This document shows, in pieces, positions 33,165 to 46,849 of a stretch of 64,000 bases of DNA. The position numbers and the translations under genes are program-made. Source of the stretch: Siphlonurus alternatus (lineage: Eukaryota; Arthropoda; Insecta; Ephemeroptera; Siphlonuridae); assembly GCA_949825025.1 (NCBI GenBank), contig OX463781.1, positions 36,039,537-36,103,536 of the forward strand, read 5' to 3'. Below the pieces are notes generated by a model. That model ran no database searches, was not told the DNA's origin, and saw only the letters and a list, made by a program, of their open reading frames with translations. The first letter of the stretch is position 1, and every line of letters starts with the position of its first letter.

Positions 33165-33577
33165 CTGATAGAGTAGCGCCACGAGATTGTTGGATTGCAG
33201 GATAACGGCCTGATGTTTACCTCACCTCCTTTCCCCTACCGAAGAGCAAGAGTATTCGTAAAAGAATTGAAGAAAAAAAAAATGGAAAATGTAGAAAAAA
33301 TAATTATAAATTATAGACGGCAATTATTACATTTGTATCGTATTCATATCATCTGCTAGTTTATAAAGAATACACCAGTTTTACATTTTTGTGTTCTTAA
33401 ATAATCATAAGTGTCAACAAAGTCAATTTTTCTACTTTCTCTATTTTTTTTCAATGGTATTACGAGTACTGTTGCTCTTCGGTAGGGGAAGGGAGGGGAG
33501 GTAACCGTCAGGCCGTTATCCTGAAAGCAGGCAACCCAACAATTTCGTGATGCCCTATAGAGCTGATTTCTGTTTAT
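33165..33577. mobile_element. Foldback element
   Basis: GATTGTTGGATTGCAGGATA, ATAACGGCCTGATG and CTTTCCCCTACCGAAGAGCA recur inverted at 33474-33550. The centre is AT-rich and non-coding. Confidence 0.65.
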
Positions 33578-34745
<1,168 letters not shown>

Positions 34746-34759
34746 GAGTTTGTTAAAAA

Positions 34760-34960
34760 GGCAGAAATGGTCACACGCATCACAAACATCAAAGCGTTGG
34801 TTCAAAATGAAATCCAGCCAGCACCGAGCCAGGCAAGCAGCAGACTGTATTCATCCAGGCTGCAGCCATCCTCCGCCGTAACGTTGGCCTGGAGGTTATG
34901 TGTGTGGCCAAACTCATCGGAGCGTTCTTTACCTCGCTGCTGTAGCAAAAGAGAGTTTTG
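34760..34960. other. GC-rich island, exon candidate of unknown strand
   Basis: GC content is well above the flanks. Frames are open on both strands: + strand includes TVFIQAAAILRRNVGLEV; minus strand follows an acceptor-like TTTGCTACAG at about 34944. I cannot choose a strand or family, and it may be untranslated or repeat-derived. Confidence 0.25.
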
Positions 34961-35488
34961 AGGAAAAAGCATGGTATAAAATATTATATATATATATAGA
35001 AAAAAACATACCGAACAACCACCAACATCGTTGCCACACACATGCGTCGAAAATATATTAAAAAAAAAATGATAAGAGACTTAAAAACTTTATATAATAT
35101 TGAGTTCTATATTTTTTATTAAATGTTATACAGTTGACTTAAAAATAGAAAAATCTAACTTTGTTCTATTTTTTATACTTTATTTTATACATAATTTTTA
35201 TAAAAAGATGTATAAAATTGTAAAGTCACGGTCATATCGGAAAAATTCTCTTTTTTATTTATTATATTTCCCGAATGTTACATAATATAACAGTTGGCAG
35301 GCGATACTAACACAGAACAAAACGCAATGGGTGAGTTACGCATAGTACCCCTTTTAACAATTAAATAATAAAAAAAAAGGAAAACGTAACAAATTGTCTA
35401 ATAACAAGAATATAAATAAAATTAACATGTGTATAACACAGTTCAGTCAAATAAATTATACGTCATACCATCTCATGACTAACAGTAA

Positions 35489-35600
35489 GCAAAGCTTTGC
35501 AGCCTTGTTAATGAACGTGCCCCGTAAGAATAATACAGGGCATGCATGGTGATTAACAATACTGGGAAAATGTTCCAATTTTCCAAGGCAAAAAACGTAC
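35489..35600. mobile_element. Hairpin MITE H3
   Basis: GCAGCCTTGTTAATGA, GTGCCCCGTAAGAATAATAC, GGTGATTAACAA, AATTTTCCAAGGC. Same family as H1. Confidence 0.7.
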
Positions 35601-37047
35601 ATATCGTAAAAAAATAAATAACTCGTGCATGATTATGCGATTAAAAAGGAAAATTTTGAGCGTCACTTTAAAAAATATATACTGAAGGATGAACAAAAAT
35701 TGTCAAATTTGTATTAAATATCCTTTAAGTTCAAATAAATTTTTTTAGTAGATAAAATTCTGAACAATATTTAAATTAAATAACAATTATAGGTATATCA
35801 GTGTTTCATTTGTTTAGATGGTGAATCTGGAATTTTTTTAACAAAGAAAAAAATGACATGCTACATGCTTAATATCTCAAATAAATATTTTTTCATTCAA
35901 TATACTGTACAGGATAAAAAATATTGCAATGTATTATAAGGGAGTTTTGATTAATATTTTAGAGCAATTCACAAGCTATTAAGTCATACTTTTCATTACA
36001 TAGTAATATAAGTGTACAAAATAAATGTATTATACGCAATCTTATATGCTTGTGAAGTACCAAAACAAAATGTAAGCGTAAAGCAAGTGAACGACCTGTT
36101 GTGAAGTGTTAAGGAGATAAAGAAAGAGAGAAATGGGTGGGGGGAGTACGGGCCATTTAGTGTCAGGTCAGCACTCTTGGCAGTCGTAATTAGTTCTGCT
36201 GGCATGATGTAAAATGTAAGACCTTTTCTTGTTTTCTACTGCGTGCTGTAGCTCTAATTAGACAGCCCGGCTCCCCCATACGCTCTGTATGTTCTTTTGT
36301 TGCTACAGAGGTATTCTAATTTAGCTACGGTTGTAAGAAGAAAAATAATAAAAGATGAAACACAAAAGAGCGTAGTAGGAAAAGAGAAAATGAGAAAACA
36401 GCCTTATATTTATACTGTATAATATTTATATAAAAAACAAAAAACTTCAACTTTTATATATAATAGCAAGGGAAAAAAATAACCACACACACACGGTTGC
36501 ACGTAATTTTTACTCCTGTTATTCTGAGGTTATGCAACTTGCACAGCAAATACGAAAGAAAAGTTGCCTAGTTACAAGGGGTTAACGTTTCCATAAATAA
36601 TAAAAATATCAGTGGAATTTGTAAACTGACCTATTTTACTACAATTATTAAGTTGTTTTGCTGATGACATGATTATCACATCCGGCAGAAGGGTAATTTG
36701 TAACTAGTACTAACTGTAAGATTGTATTATGTCGTCCTCTCGTGAGTTTCTGAAATATTTTGTGGGAGGGACAAAAAAGTTAGAAAATTATAGAAATGAT
36801 ACTGCATGTTTGTTTTAACGCTCTTTAATAAAAAAAATCATTTATTTGTTAAAATTGGAGAATATTTAGAACTTTTACGTGGGATAATAAAAAATATAAC
36901 AATTAACATGGCAAAAAAATAAGTTTTTAACATACGGGTCATTTCCCACAATATCAAATACGCTGAACATGAATTTCAAGAAATTTTTGGTCCCAGAAAA
37001 AAACTAGAGTCAAGGGAGGCAACACATCTATTTATATTACTTCCCAT
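35601..37047. other. AT-rich non-coding stretch
   Basis: No gene recognised. The minus frame at 35996-36205 has no recognisable domain. Confidence 0.45.
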
Positions 37048-37160
37048 GTACACTCGTCGCCTCTGAAAACTTCCCTTCTGCGATCACCATGTCCCGTCAG
37101 GATGGAGTACGGTGATTAACAAGGCAGCAAGTGAGAAGTTTTTAGAGGCGACAGGTGTAC
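37048..37160. mobile_element. Hairpin MITE H4
   Basis: Intact tips GTACACTCGTCGCCTCTGAA and the inverse ending GGCGACAGGTGTAC, with GATCACCATGTCCCGT and GGTGATTAACAAGGC. The loop differs here (CAGGATGGAG). Confidence 0.72.
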
Positions 37161-37599
37161 TTGCCGTGGTTCAATGTATGTTATAATATATGTATATTAA
37201 TATTTATAAAGGTGTCACATGCTGTATTCAGTGAGGTGACTAACTGCATTCAAAATTAACTCAGAATTTCTATTCTGCAAAATAGAAAGTAATAAAGAAT
37301 TAACGATGAGAGTCATGAAATTTAAATCCTAAATATTACTGCTTTATTTATTGTTTGTTTGTTTATTTTGGATAGAGATAGGTTGCATTATAAATAACTT
37401 AGTAATATTATTATCATTCACCGGTAAAAAAATAAAAACGGAATTCCACTGCAGTTTATACTTCTTGAACATAGTAATTAATGTAATTAGTGTAATAACT
37501 TATATTAAATATTGCTAAAATTTCCATCTTGACATTATATAAGTAATTAAGTAATAAATGGGGAAGTAGAAATTCATCATTGCAGAGTTGAATGAAACT

Positions 37600-37815
37600 C
37601 CAGTTGGGATATCACATTTGTTCCAGTCCGATGGTTTGCACTCTCATCTTAGCCGGCGTTTGCCCCTGCCCTCGCCGGCACAGGCATCCTTTTTCAGCTC
37701 GCAGTCGTCTGCATGCGCAGTCGCTGTCACGCTCTTCACCTCTTTTAGTATATAGTGGTATGGATGTCCATGAGAGAGACGATGCTTTTGTCTCAGACCG
37801 TTCGCTCCAATAACG
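37600..37815. other. GC-rich island with possible minus-strand exon
   Basis: A minus-strand frame ending at TGA 37644 reads DCELKKDACAGEGRGKRRLR if it starts after a CAG at 37709-37711. CELKKDAC resembles the end of a Kazal domain, and the phase would fit the exon at 46187-46314. The polypyrimidine tract is poor. The alternative terminal exon at 38997-39133 is better. Confidence 0.25.
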
Positions 37816-38159
37816 TTGATTAAAGTTAGCAATATTATTATCAATTATTTTCCTTTTAAATCTTCTGCTTGAGATCAGTTTTTGATCTTTTAAATATTGC
37901 ATGCTTCACATTCTCATCATTAAAAAAAGTTGCATATTGAAAGAAAATATCAAAGTTTTCTACATCATCTAAAGCATAATTAATATAACTCTGGTATTAT
38001 AAAAGTGATAAAGGTGATTGTGAGAAGGTGATTAATATTTGTGATATTTACATGAAAAAGATTTTGAAGAAAATATTGCTGTGTTGTACAATGATATATA
38101 TACTTTTCTACAAGTTTAAATTGTTTATTGTGATTATTTAATTATCTATGTTTTTCTTT

Positions 38160-38240
38160 CCAGCAAAATCCCATACTGTATTTTATTGGCGGTTAGGTGT
38201 AAGAGTGGGCTTGCCTAAACCTCGCCGCAATAAAGCAATT
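38160..38240 (+). mobile_element. Retroelement 3' tail leading into (TTCTA)n
   Basis: GCGGTTAGGTGTAAGAGTGG, CTAAACCTCGCCGCAATAAA and GCAATTTT pass directly into the TTCTA array. The AATAAA followed by a simple repeat is the structure of a non-LTR or SINE 3' end. Confidence 0.5.
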
Positions 38241-38716
38241 TTCTATTCTATTCTATTCTATTCTATTCTATTCTATTCTATTCTATTCTATTCTATTCTA
38301 TTCTATTCTATTCTATTCTATTCTATTCTATTCTATTCTATTCTATTCTATTCTATTCTATTCTATTCTATTCTATTCTATTCTATTCTATTCTATTCTA
38401 TTCTATTCTATTCTATTCTATTCTATTCTATTCTATTCTATTCTATTCTATTCTATTCTATTCTATTCTATTCTATTCTATTCTATTCTATTCTATTCTA
38501 TTCTATTCTATTCTATTCTATTCTATTCTATTCTATTCTATTCTATTCTATTCTATTCTATTCTATTCTATTCTATTCTATTATATTCTATTCTATTCTA
38601 TTCTATTCTATTCTATTCTATTCTATTCTATTCTATTCTATTCTATTCTATTCTATTCTATTCTATTCTATTCTATTCTATTCTATTCTATTCTATTCTA
38701 TTCTATTCTATTCTAT
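38241..38716. repeat. (TTCTA)n array
   Basis: About 95 units over 476 bp with a single visible interruption (TTATA at 38581). The 211-residue frame across it is an artefact. Confidence 0.95.
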
Positions 38717-38996
38717 AATTATGTACTGTATAACAATTCTGTATATTCTAAATGTTACATTTTCTTTCTTTGTGATATTATAATGCAGCTAATTACATCG
38801 ATAACTCTCTAAGTTTGTAGAGTTTGTATTTTGTGCACACTTTTTCAATTCATACTCCTTACTCCAGACCATTTCCCTCTTTTAATAGCATGTTAGTCCC
38901 ATAAAGAAGAGAGGTACCTCTTTTTGGTTCTGATAGTAGATGGTCATTTTGGCAGAAGAGAGACAAAGGTATAGGCTTGAGCGACACATTGAATGG

Positions 38997-39133
38997 TCAT
39001 CTCTCCACCCTCTTGGCTGGACCACTCTGCAGCCTCTTCAACTTTCCCAGAGAACGATGTTTGCTGTCGCAGTCTTTGTCACATATGGAACACGGTTTGC
39101 CTTTCAAGCCATCACAAACTTGTAGATACTTTT
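38997..39133 (-). CDS. Candidate terminal exon, cysteine-rich secreted-type protein
   Basis: Follows a T-rich tract and acceptor GTAG; 2 nt, 44 codons and TGA. Encodes KYLQVCDGLKGKPCSICDKD, then a basic tail with KLKRLQSGPAKRVER. Four cysteines in C-x7-C-x2-C-x3-C spacing. The phase fits the donor of the candidate exon 46187-46314, joining as ...DPYCSEKYLQVC.... The family is not recognised with certainty. GC content exceeds the surroundings. The opposite strand also has a 61-residue frame, which lowers confidence. Confidence 0.4.
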
Positions 39134-40079
39134 CTACTTTCTTTTACAAAAAAATAATACTTCCAGTGATTTAATATCAAACTCAAAATCTTCACTGTTG
39201 CTATACGATAATAAGAATTTCTTGTAACTTGGGTGAAATGACTAAATAAATAATTATTTTCTATGTACTGAACGCACGGAGGAAATCTCTATATATTAAC
39301 ACTAACGATATTATATGGTAGAATGTCATATAAACTTATTATACTGGCCGTCATATTCATTTAAGTTTTCTTCGGGATAGCTCGTGAGAACTTCGGCTCG
39401 TGTCGGCCAGTGATGTCTTTCAGTATATGAAGCGGCTACCGCCTACTTGATAGACTATTTTTTGAAAATTTTGAGAGATGACTATTTTGTTAAAAAAAAG
39501 GCAATTTTTGCGACCTCTACGATTGCAGTTTTTCCATATACATGTATAAAATAAACGTTGCAAATAACCTTTTTCACAAACTGTGAAATTGTGGATTATC
39601 TGACTTTGCACCTGATGGTCTAATTAATAGTAAAAACTCTTATTTTTCATCCTATAATGTTATTAAGTAATTTAATTGCTTAAGTTATTACGACAGTAAG
39701 AAATTAGTTACAATTATAATATTTCTAATATATAATAATATGTACGTACGATATAGTGATTTCTGGAAAATATGCATACTATATATATATTATATATATA
39801 TATATATAATATATATTTAAATCAATAATCCGATTTTTTAATTATTTTAGTATAAAAATAAATGTGATTGCTTACCTTACAAACTACATTTTTCTGGGTG
39901 TTAATTTATTCAAAAATGATTTCAGTAGGCCTGAAGTGATATAACAACAAAACACAAATAAATAATAATCATTAAAATATTTTTTTATATAAAACATTTC
40001 AATGATAAATTATTACTTCTTAATATTCTATTCGCACACACATGCATGATATATATATTACATAAAATGACAATGAAAA

Positions 40080-40345
40080 ATGTATGTAAATATCTTGAAG
40101 AGAGATAGAGGAGAAGAGAATATTTATAGTGTTAGGGTAAGAAGAAAAACACAATTTATGTATAAAAAAAAAGCTAGATCTCAACAGCAAGTCAGAATTT
40201 GTGTAGAAACAAATGAGTTTGGTAAGCATGCAGTCACAGGAAGATGGGGGTGGCTTGTGTTGACGTTTGAATCATTTTTCTATCTGAGTGACAAGAGTGA
40301 GGATGCAGATTCAGTCTAGGAGCGACGTGATGGATTAGAGAGGTG
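40080..40345 (+). other. Unassigned less AT-rich stretch
   Basis: A 79-residue + frame (40080-40319) includes RSQQQVRICVETNEFG with a GTAAGC donor-like site at 40220. No family recognised. Confidence 0.2.
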
Positions 40346-41604
40346 CGATCACATTGACTGACAGAAGCTCTCAACTGAAAAAAAAAAAAAAAAAAACTTA
40401 CATGATTTCCGTCAACACAAATTTACACTTGCATAGAATAAATCACAATAATTTTATTACATATGGCAAATTTATTTATTTGTTACTGATAAAATTTTAT
40501 TTCGATAATAGGCGCTATATGGATCAGGTTAAATTTGTAACATAAAATAAATAATACACATAATTTGACTTATAATTAACTATACATGCAGCTAAATTGT
40601 TTTATTTTTTTTCGCTATAAAGACTTTTTAATTGACTTGACTGACTAATGCATGCATTGTCTTATACTTCTATTAAATATAATTATATTGGAAGAGAGCA
40701 GTACATGCATTATATCGGTTCTTTTCTGCACTTTTGGTGCACATTAAGCGTTCATCCGAAATAAGATTTCCACGATTTCTTTAGACAAAGGTAAAAAATA
40801 GCTTGCATGGATGAATTTTCTAGACCATAACCACTCAATTCTGTTTGAATATATAAAATGAGCAATAGTAGTTAGGGTTTCAAAAATTTAGTGTTATAAA
40901 TAGAGTATATATAAAAATAAGTAATTAACCAGTAGAAAATGTATCCAACTGTGATTGATGAAAATAAGTTAATTTTGTGTTCCATTTTCAACTAACATAA
41001 TTAAATTCATCCTCTTCAATACAATTTTATATTTATACGATTTAAGAAGTTGATTTATAACTTTTTATCATCAATTTAACTGGCAACACAACAATGAATA
41101 ACTTCGTATGAAAGTATGTACATATATACACTTTAACATCCTTTAATTTACATACACGTATACATGCAAATTGCGTTATTCTAATAAAAAATAATGATCC
41201 TGTTACATTTTGCGTGGGCGTTGGAGCTGCGTCACTTGTAACAGGAGAGCATATTTTACCAGAAGGCCTTTGCGTTACGATTGTTTTCAATCGATAAAAT
41301 ACTTCATGCGCTCTCGTTGCAACGTTATACAGTATATGTATAATATTATATGTATGAGAGAATAAAACGATGCATTTTATCTTAAAATTCAGTCATATAA
41401 TAAACTCAAAATTCTATTTTGGATAAAAAAAATATGATATTCTAGTGCACAATTTTTTTTTTAATTCCTTCTTTCTTTTTAACTTTGGAGTACATCTTAC
41501 ATAACAAACATGCAAGAATTGCAAAAAATATATTTTATTTATTTAAAGGTTTATTACAAATAATTATATTGAATGTATTATGAATGGGGAGCCGGAATTT
41601 TCGC

Positions 41605-41650
41605 CGAAAGACATTTGGTCGCAGACATTTGGTCGCAAGGATATTTCGTA
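41605..41650 (+). repeat. 16-bp GACATTTGGTCGCAA minisatellite, left part
   Basis: About three units of ACATTTGGTCGCAAGG, interrupted at 41651 by the retroelement copy on the minus strand. Confidence 0.7.
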
Positions 41651-41988
41651 AGTAAGTAAGTAAAATTCTTTATTTAGCAAAATGCTAGTACATACATATT
41701 TTTTGCATAACATATCATACATTTTTCACATATTTCAGGAACATCCAACTTTTATATTATAATAAAATATTTATGATAATATTACAATTTTCATCATTTC
41801 CTCCTATTGTCACAAAATCAGTTTGTATATTTCTTTTTTAAAATCATTTTTTTAACAACTAAAACATATTCTCTTTTAAATTGTTTGCTATCTACGATGT
41901 TTTTCACATATCTTGGTAAACTATTAAACAGTTTGAATCCACTAACCATAATAGATTTTTGATAAAATCTATTTTTCTGTTTCCCGAT
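41651..41988 (-). mobile_element. Non-LTR retroelement 3' fragment with (TTAC)n tail
   Basis: Read on the minus strand: CATCGGGAAACAG start, a frame containing FKLFNSLPRYVKNI, a 3' UTR, AAATAAAGAATTTT and a short (TTAC)n tail. It nearly matches 49159-49500 base for base and begins at the same 5' position. Confidence 0.75.
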
Positions 41989-41994
41989 GCGAAT

Positions 41995-42145
41995 ATTGCC
42001 GGCAGTTTAATCGTCGTATGGACATTTGGTCGCAAGGACATTTACTTGGTCGCAAGGACGTTTCGTCGCACGGACATTTGGTCGCAAGGACATTTGGTCG
42101 TAAGGACATATATTTGGTCGTATAGACATTTGGTCGCAAAAAAGT
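41995..42145 (+). repeat. 16-bp GACATTTGGTCGCAA minisatellite, right part
   Basis: About eight degenerate units (GGACATTTGGTCGCAA, some with GTCGTA or extra TA). Words match the 15-bp array at 5845-6275, for example CATTTGGTCG. Confidence 0.75.
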
Positions 42146-42474
42146 TTAAATTTTGTTCGTATTTTTTAAAAATTTAAATTTCTTTCGAATTCAAAGTTTC
42201 ATTTGTAATGAATTTGAATCTTTTAAGCGGATATATAATATTATATTACATTAATGGAAGGTAGGGCGTAGAAAATAGACAAAATAATTTCTGTTCACTG
42301 TCCGATATAATTAATATTATGAATGATATAATAAATGACATTTATAATCACTTTATATTATTTTCATTTTAAATAAATTTAAATTTTAATTTATTGATTA
42401 AAATTATTTGAAAGTTTAATAAGAAAATAGAGAGAGAGAGAAAATATTTTTGTATCTATAGTCAAATTTCCTGC

Positions 42475-43025
42475 ATTAGTATGCATTACAACCGCAAATA
42501 ACGGATGTTTGAAATGCAAATTTTTTTTTCAGTTCCGACATGCAAAATAAGACAAGGCTGATGAACAACGGTGGAGAAGATGAGAAAAAAAGGAGGGGGG
42601 GGGGGGTAGAACTGACTGCAAAATAAACGAGCAGTGAGCTTGTTTACAAAACTTATTTTCATCGAATATTTTCTAGAAAGGTTAAACATTAAAAAATACC
42701 CCCTTCCTTTTTTTAAAGTAAATAATTTATTTGTTCAATTTCAAAATAAAGTAGCATTAAAAACTTCAAAGGTTTGCTTTTTGTCAATCACTAATGAAGA
42801 ATTAAATTTTCAACTGTCGTATTGAATTTGTTTGTAATTTTTTTTTTTACAAATTTGTTTATAAGAGAAAAAAAGACACTGTAAACAAATTTGTTTGCAA
42901 ATTAGAACATTAATTTTTTTTATCTTACTTATTTGTCTTATTTTGCATTTTGGAACTGAAAAAAAAATATATATGAATTTCGAACATCTTTTTTGTTGCG
43001 GTTGTAATGCATATACTAATGCTGA
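42475..43025. mobile_element. Foldback element
   Basis: TAGTATGCATTACAACCGCA and TTTTTTCAGTTCC recur inverted at 42950-43020 (GTTGCGGTTGTAATGCATA). The AT-rich interior has no recognised protein. Confidence 0.6.
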
Positions 43026-43935
43026 AATTAATAAGTTATATAAGCGTATATTTTTTATACATGATTCTTCAAGTATTTCTTGTTTTCACAAAACATGTTT
43101 TACCATTGTACAGTTTGTTTCCTTGAAAGTTTTACATCAATGGATTTGTTATAGTCAACAATTCAAAGGTCACTTCTTTCTTCTCACCGTCGTTTGGTCA
43201 TTTCTTAATAAAGCTCGCCTGCATGTTACAGTCATCTAGGGTTATCTTTCGTTTGACGTCACGAAACTTGTCCTTTGTTCCCCACTACAATACTAATAAT
43301 AGGATCGTGTGACGTCAGATCAAAGATTAGCCGAGATGACTATATTTTTGAACTGTTCACTGCATTAGATGAATGCCATATTATATATAACTTTCATCAA
43401 ACAATTTGTTGTTGCCCATCGCCTTGAGGTTAGGCAACTTGTTCAGCACCAACATAAAAAATGTGGTTGTCATCTTTCCATGTTTTTATGTAGCCTTCTC
43501 ATAAAGCAATGTAAATTAAGCTTAATAAAGCATAATATATAACAAGGTGGCAGTGTACCTGATAATTAACAAACACAACATAATAATTTTTGTTAAGTAC
43601 TTTTACTTAAAGGTTTCGGATATTGTTTGACCACTGTTAATATTTCAATCTTATTTTCTTGAATAATTTTTATCTTCGCCAATCGGTACTGCATGAATGT
43701 CAAGATATTATTTATTATTATTTACCACCAACTTATTTAAAAAAAATAATAACAATTAAAAATAAATTGATATATTTATCAAAGGGAAGTCTGTGACTTA
43801 AACTTAAAAAATATATGTTTTTAAATTATGCAGATATAATTAAATTATTTTGTACTCTAGGATTTCAACTATTTATTTTATCTCTATATTCATGAAATCA
43901 AGAAATTACGCATAAAAATTACAATTACCAATTAA

Positions 43936-44270
43936 AATGGACAACATATGAAAAATTTTTATTGCAGAAATGAATAGAGGGTACCAAATTATGTTAACTC
44001 TGAATTTTTTTCAGATTTTTTTGAGACCCGGAACTATTTTTAAATAATTATTGAAAGTCCTGTGATTTTCAGTTGGCACCCCTGAATCCTTAATAAAAAG
44101 GATAGAGACAGGACGCCTATTGACGCCTCCAGGGGGCATGGCCGCACTTTCAATAATTATTTAAAAATAGTTCTGGGTCTCAACTAAATCTGAAAAAATT
44201 CAGAGTAGCAGAATTTGGTACCCTGTATTAATTTCTGCAAAAAAAAAAAAAATCATGTATGTTGTCCATT
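43936..44270. mobile_element. MITE related to the intron-1 and intron-5 family
   Basis: Tips AATGGACAACATATGA and inverse. Subterminal TTGCAGAAATGAATAGAGGG and the inverse; ACCCGGAACTATTTTTAAAT pairs with ATTTAAAAATAGTTCTGGGT. Confidence 0.7.
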
Positions 44271-44870
44271 GTGAAAATACGTCGTTGTTGCCACCTACTT
44301 GTCTATGGAGCTTACGTCTCTCCCTTTCCGATGATAATCTTTTCAAATTTAAAAATAAAATCTTCTTGTCTCTTGGAGCTCTGCAGTTCCAGTAGATCAG
44401 TTAGAGGTAACGTATTGGGTGTCTCTAAGTGTACTGCACACCAAGGTTAGCTTTATAGCCACCGATTTGACCAATGTTAAAGTGCTTAGCTATAATTACG
44501 TTCAAGTATTTTAGACCCCCATCTACGGCGAAACTTTGAATGCCCCCATCAGAAAATTATCAAGCATGTAACAAAGAAAGCACATACTATTTTAATGCAA
44601 AACTTCAACTCATTGTTATTCAAAAATTTTTATGAATATTTTAGACACTCAAAGTTACCTAGTGACGTTATACCTACCTAAATTTGCGTGGTAAATATAG
44701 TAATGAACCTGACAATGTATGAAGTGATCAACTTTTACTATATGATTTTGATCGAGGGACTTGATGGAAAAGAAAAACATCTTCTATTTAATTTGTATTA
44801 TTATATCATGTACAGTACATACGTTATTCATTATTATCTATGCAAAAATTGACATGAAAATTGTCTCGGA

Positions 44871-44977
44871 AAATTTATCACTTACAGCTTTGTTAATCAC
44901 AATGACCTGTGTAATTCTTACGGGGCATGGTGATTAACAAGGCCACCAAGGGAAATTTTCCAAGGTGACGACTGTAC
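44871..44977. mobile_element. Hairpin MITE H5
   Basis: GCTTTGTTAATCAC, loop inverted as GTGTAATTCTTACGGGGC, ATGGTGATTAACAAGGCC, AGGGAAATTTTCCAAGGTGA, tip GACTGTAC. Opposite loop orientation to H1. Confidence 0.72.
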
Positions 44978-45439
44978 ATTCTAATTATTTCATCGATATT
45001 ATTATAATTCTGCAAAAAAAAAAAAAAAAAAAAAAATAAGAATCTATTATCATACTATACAAGAAACCAATCCTAATTCTGGAGTTAAAAGAATTTTAAT
45101 TAATTAAATCCAAATATTTTATTACAGCGGTATAAGTTAATTAGTATATATATATTTTTTTAATATGACATATTTGAAAAGATATAAAAAAAATAAATTT
45201 TGTTGTATACATTTTCTCTTGATCCTTTAAAAAAAATATCATAATTTTATTTATAATTAATTCAAAGGGAAAAATATTATAAATAACAATTTCATTACAT
45301 ATAGATATGAAAAAGATTTTTTAATTTTTTATCTCTTTGTTATTAATTTTTTTTTAACTTCAAATATTTAATAAAAATAAAAGAAGAGAATATTTTAAAA
45401 TGTTTTTATAAAGTAAGATACGTGAAAAGAAGAATGGTG
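44978..45439. other. AT-rich non-coding stretch
   Basis: A-run at about 45016-45036; nothing else recognised. Confidence 0.5.
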
Positions 45440-45640
45440 AAAGAGATTCTGTGGATGCCGCCTTTCCTTCAAGTCAGCTCACATTAACACACGGAGTTTG
45501 CTTCCAACACACTCACAGCTAGGACTTACATACATACACCGGCTGCTAAACAACACACCGCGGCTTTTGCTTTTGAAACATCTTTTCTGAGACGAACGGC
45601 GGCGGCATTCCTTGAATCTAACTCAGATCTTATACTCTTT
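45440..45640 (-). other. GC-rich island with minus-strand donor
   Basis: Contains CCGCCGCCGTTCG on the minus strand and a strong GTAAGT donor at 45524-45529. Could be an untranslated first exon of a minus-strand transcript; no long frame. Confidence 0.25.
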
Positions 45641-46186
45641 TTTAAGCTCTTATGAAGGTCGTTTTCTTAAAAACTTTTCAAATATTATACATCCCAACAC
45701 TTTACTTTTAGCGCCGTGTATATAAGGCAAATTACTATATATATAAGAAAAGAAAATTTCTATATGATACTGTGTGTAATACCATAAGAAAAAGGTAGAA
45801 TATATTTTTTTTTGTTCTTTTATTTTAGAAGCATATATTGCACCACCAAGTAAAAAAGAAGATACATCATACAAAATTTTAAGATAGAAAAAAACGTCAT
45901 TTATATACAGTATATACTTTTTATATATATATGAATAGAGAAGCTTATATACTAAAGATATACAATACTTTTAAGAAATACACCACACTATATAAGCATA
46001 AAAAGATGCCGCAGTGTTAAAAAAAAGAATAGTTAACAAAAGAATATTGTATATATAAAAAAAGGTGTATTTGTAATGTCTTTCTTAGTATTACTTACAT
46101 CAAAGTAATGAGAATAGTATAGAAGAAAAAAGAGTGCCTCAGTCTATTTTCATCTCACCTTTTTGTTAAAAAAAGAACGTGTTTAC

Positions 46187-46314
46187 CAGAGCAGTAAGGA
46201 TCCTTGCTGTTGTTGCACATATGTCTTTGTGGTGTGTAGGCACACGCCGGTACAGTGCGGTCACCATCAGGAGCATGCTGAGGGTAGTCTATGTGGCAGG
46301 GGTAAACACACTTG
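46187..46314 (-). CDS. Candidate internal exon, cysteine-rich (Kazal-like?)
   Basis: 128 nt, acceptor GGTTCAG, donor CTG|GTAAAC; only one of the three minus frames is open. Encodes KCVYPCHIDYPQHAPDGD, then TVPACAYTPQRHMCNNS and KDPYCS: five cysteines in 42 codons. VPACAY recalls the PVCAY of insect Kazal inhibitors, but the spacing is not standard. Preceding exons (signal peptide) were not found in the window. GC-rich against AT-rich flanks. Confidence 0.45.
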
Positions 46315-46521
46315 CTGAACCAGTATAACAAAACGCTTTGACAAATAGAAGATAAATAGTAAAACTATTAAATCTTCATTCCTTCAGTTATATAAAATAC
46401 ATATACTATTATAATATATCGTTCCTCGTCCACAAATAATGAGCTATATATGCTATTAGCTATTACATATATGAGCGCAACAATTAGCTTTATTTTTTTT
46501 TACCTATATTTACAGCTTTTA

Positions 46522-46849
46522 TAATGGAGTATCGATTTCAAAATTTTTTTTATTGTAAAAATGAATAGAGGATGCAAAGTTTTGCTACTCTGATTTTTTT
46601 TTTTTTTTTTTTTTTTTTTCAGATTTTTAGAGACTGGGAAGTATTGCCGAAGTCGAGTTCGAACCAGTGCTCCTTTTAGGTACTTTTAGGAGAGGCGTCA
46701 AGAGGCGTCTCTCTCTGTATTTTGGCTATTTTTAATAATTTTTATAAATAGCTCCCAGACTTTAAAAAAATATGCAAAAATCAGGGTAACTTTGCACTCT
46801 CTATCCATTTAACGCTTCAATATTTTTTTTTGAGGTCGATGCTCCATTG
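46522..46849. mobile_element. MITE of the intron-5 family
   Basis: Tips TAATGGAGTATCGATTTCAA and, inverted, TTTGAGGTCGATGCTCCATT. ATGAATAGAGGATGCAAAG pairs with TTTGCACTCTCTATCCAT; AGAGGCGTCAAGAGGCGTC lies inside. Confidence 0.72.

Noticed and set aside
38148..38783. 211-residue frame
   Set aside because: Translation of (TTCTA)n.
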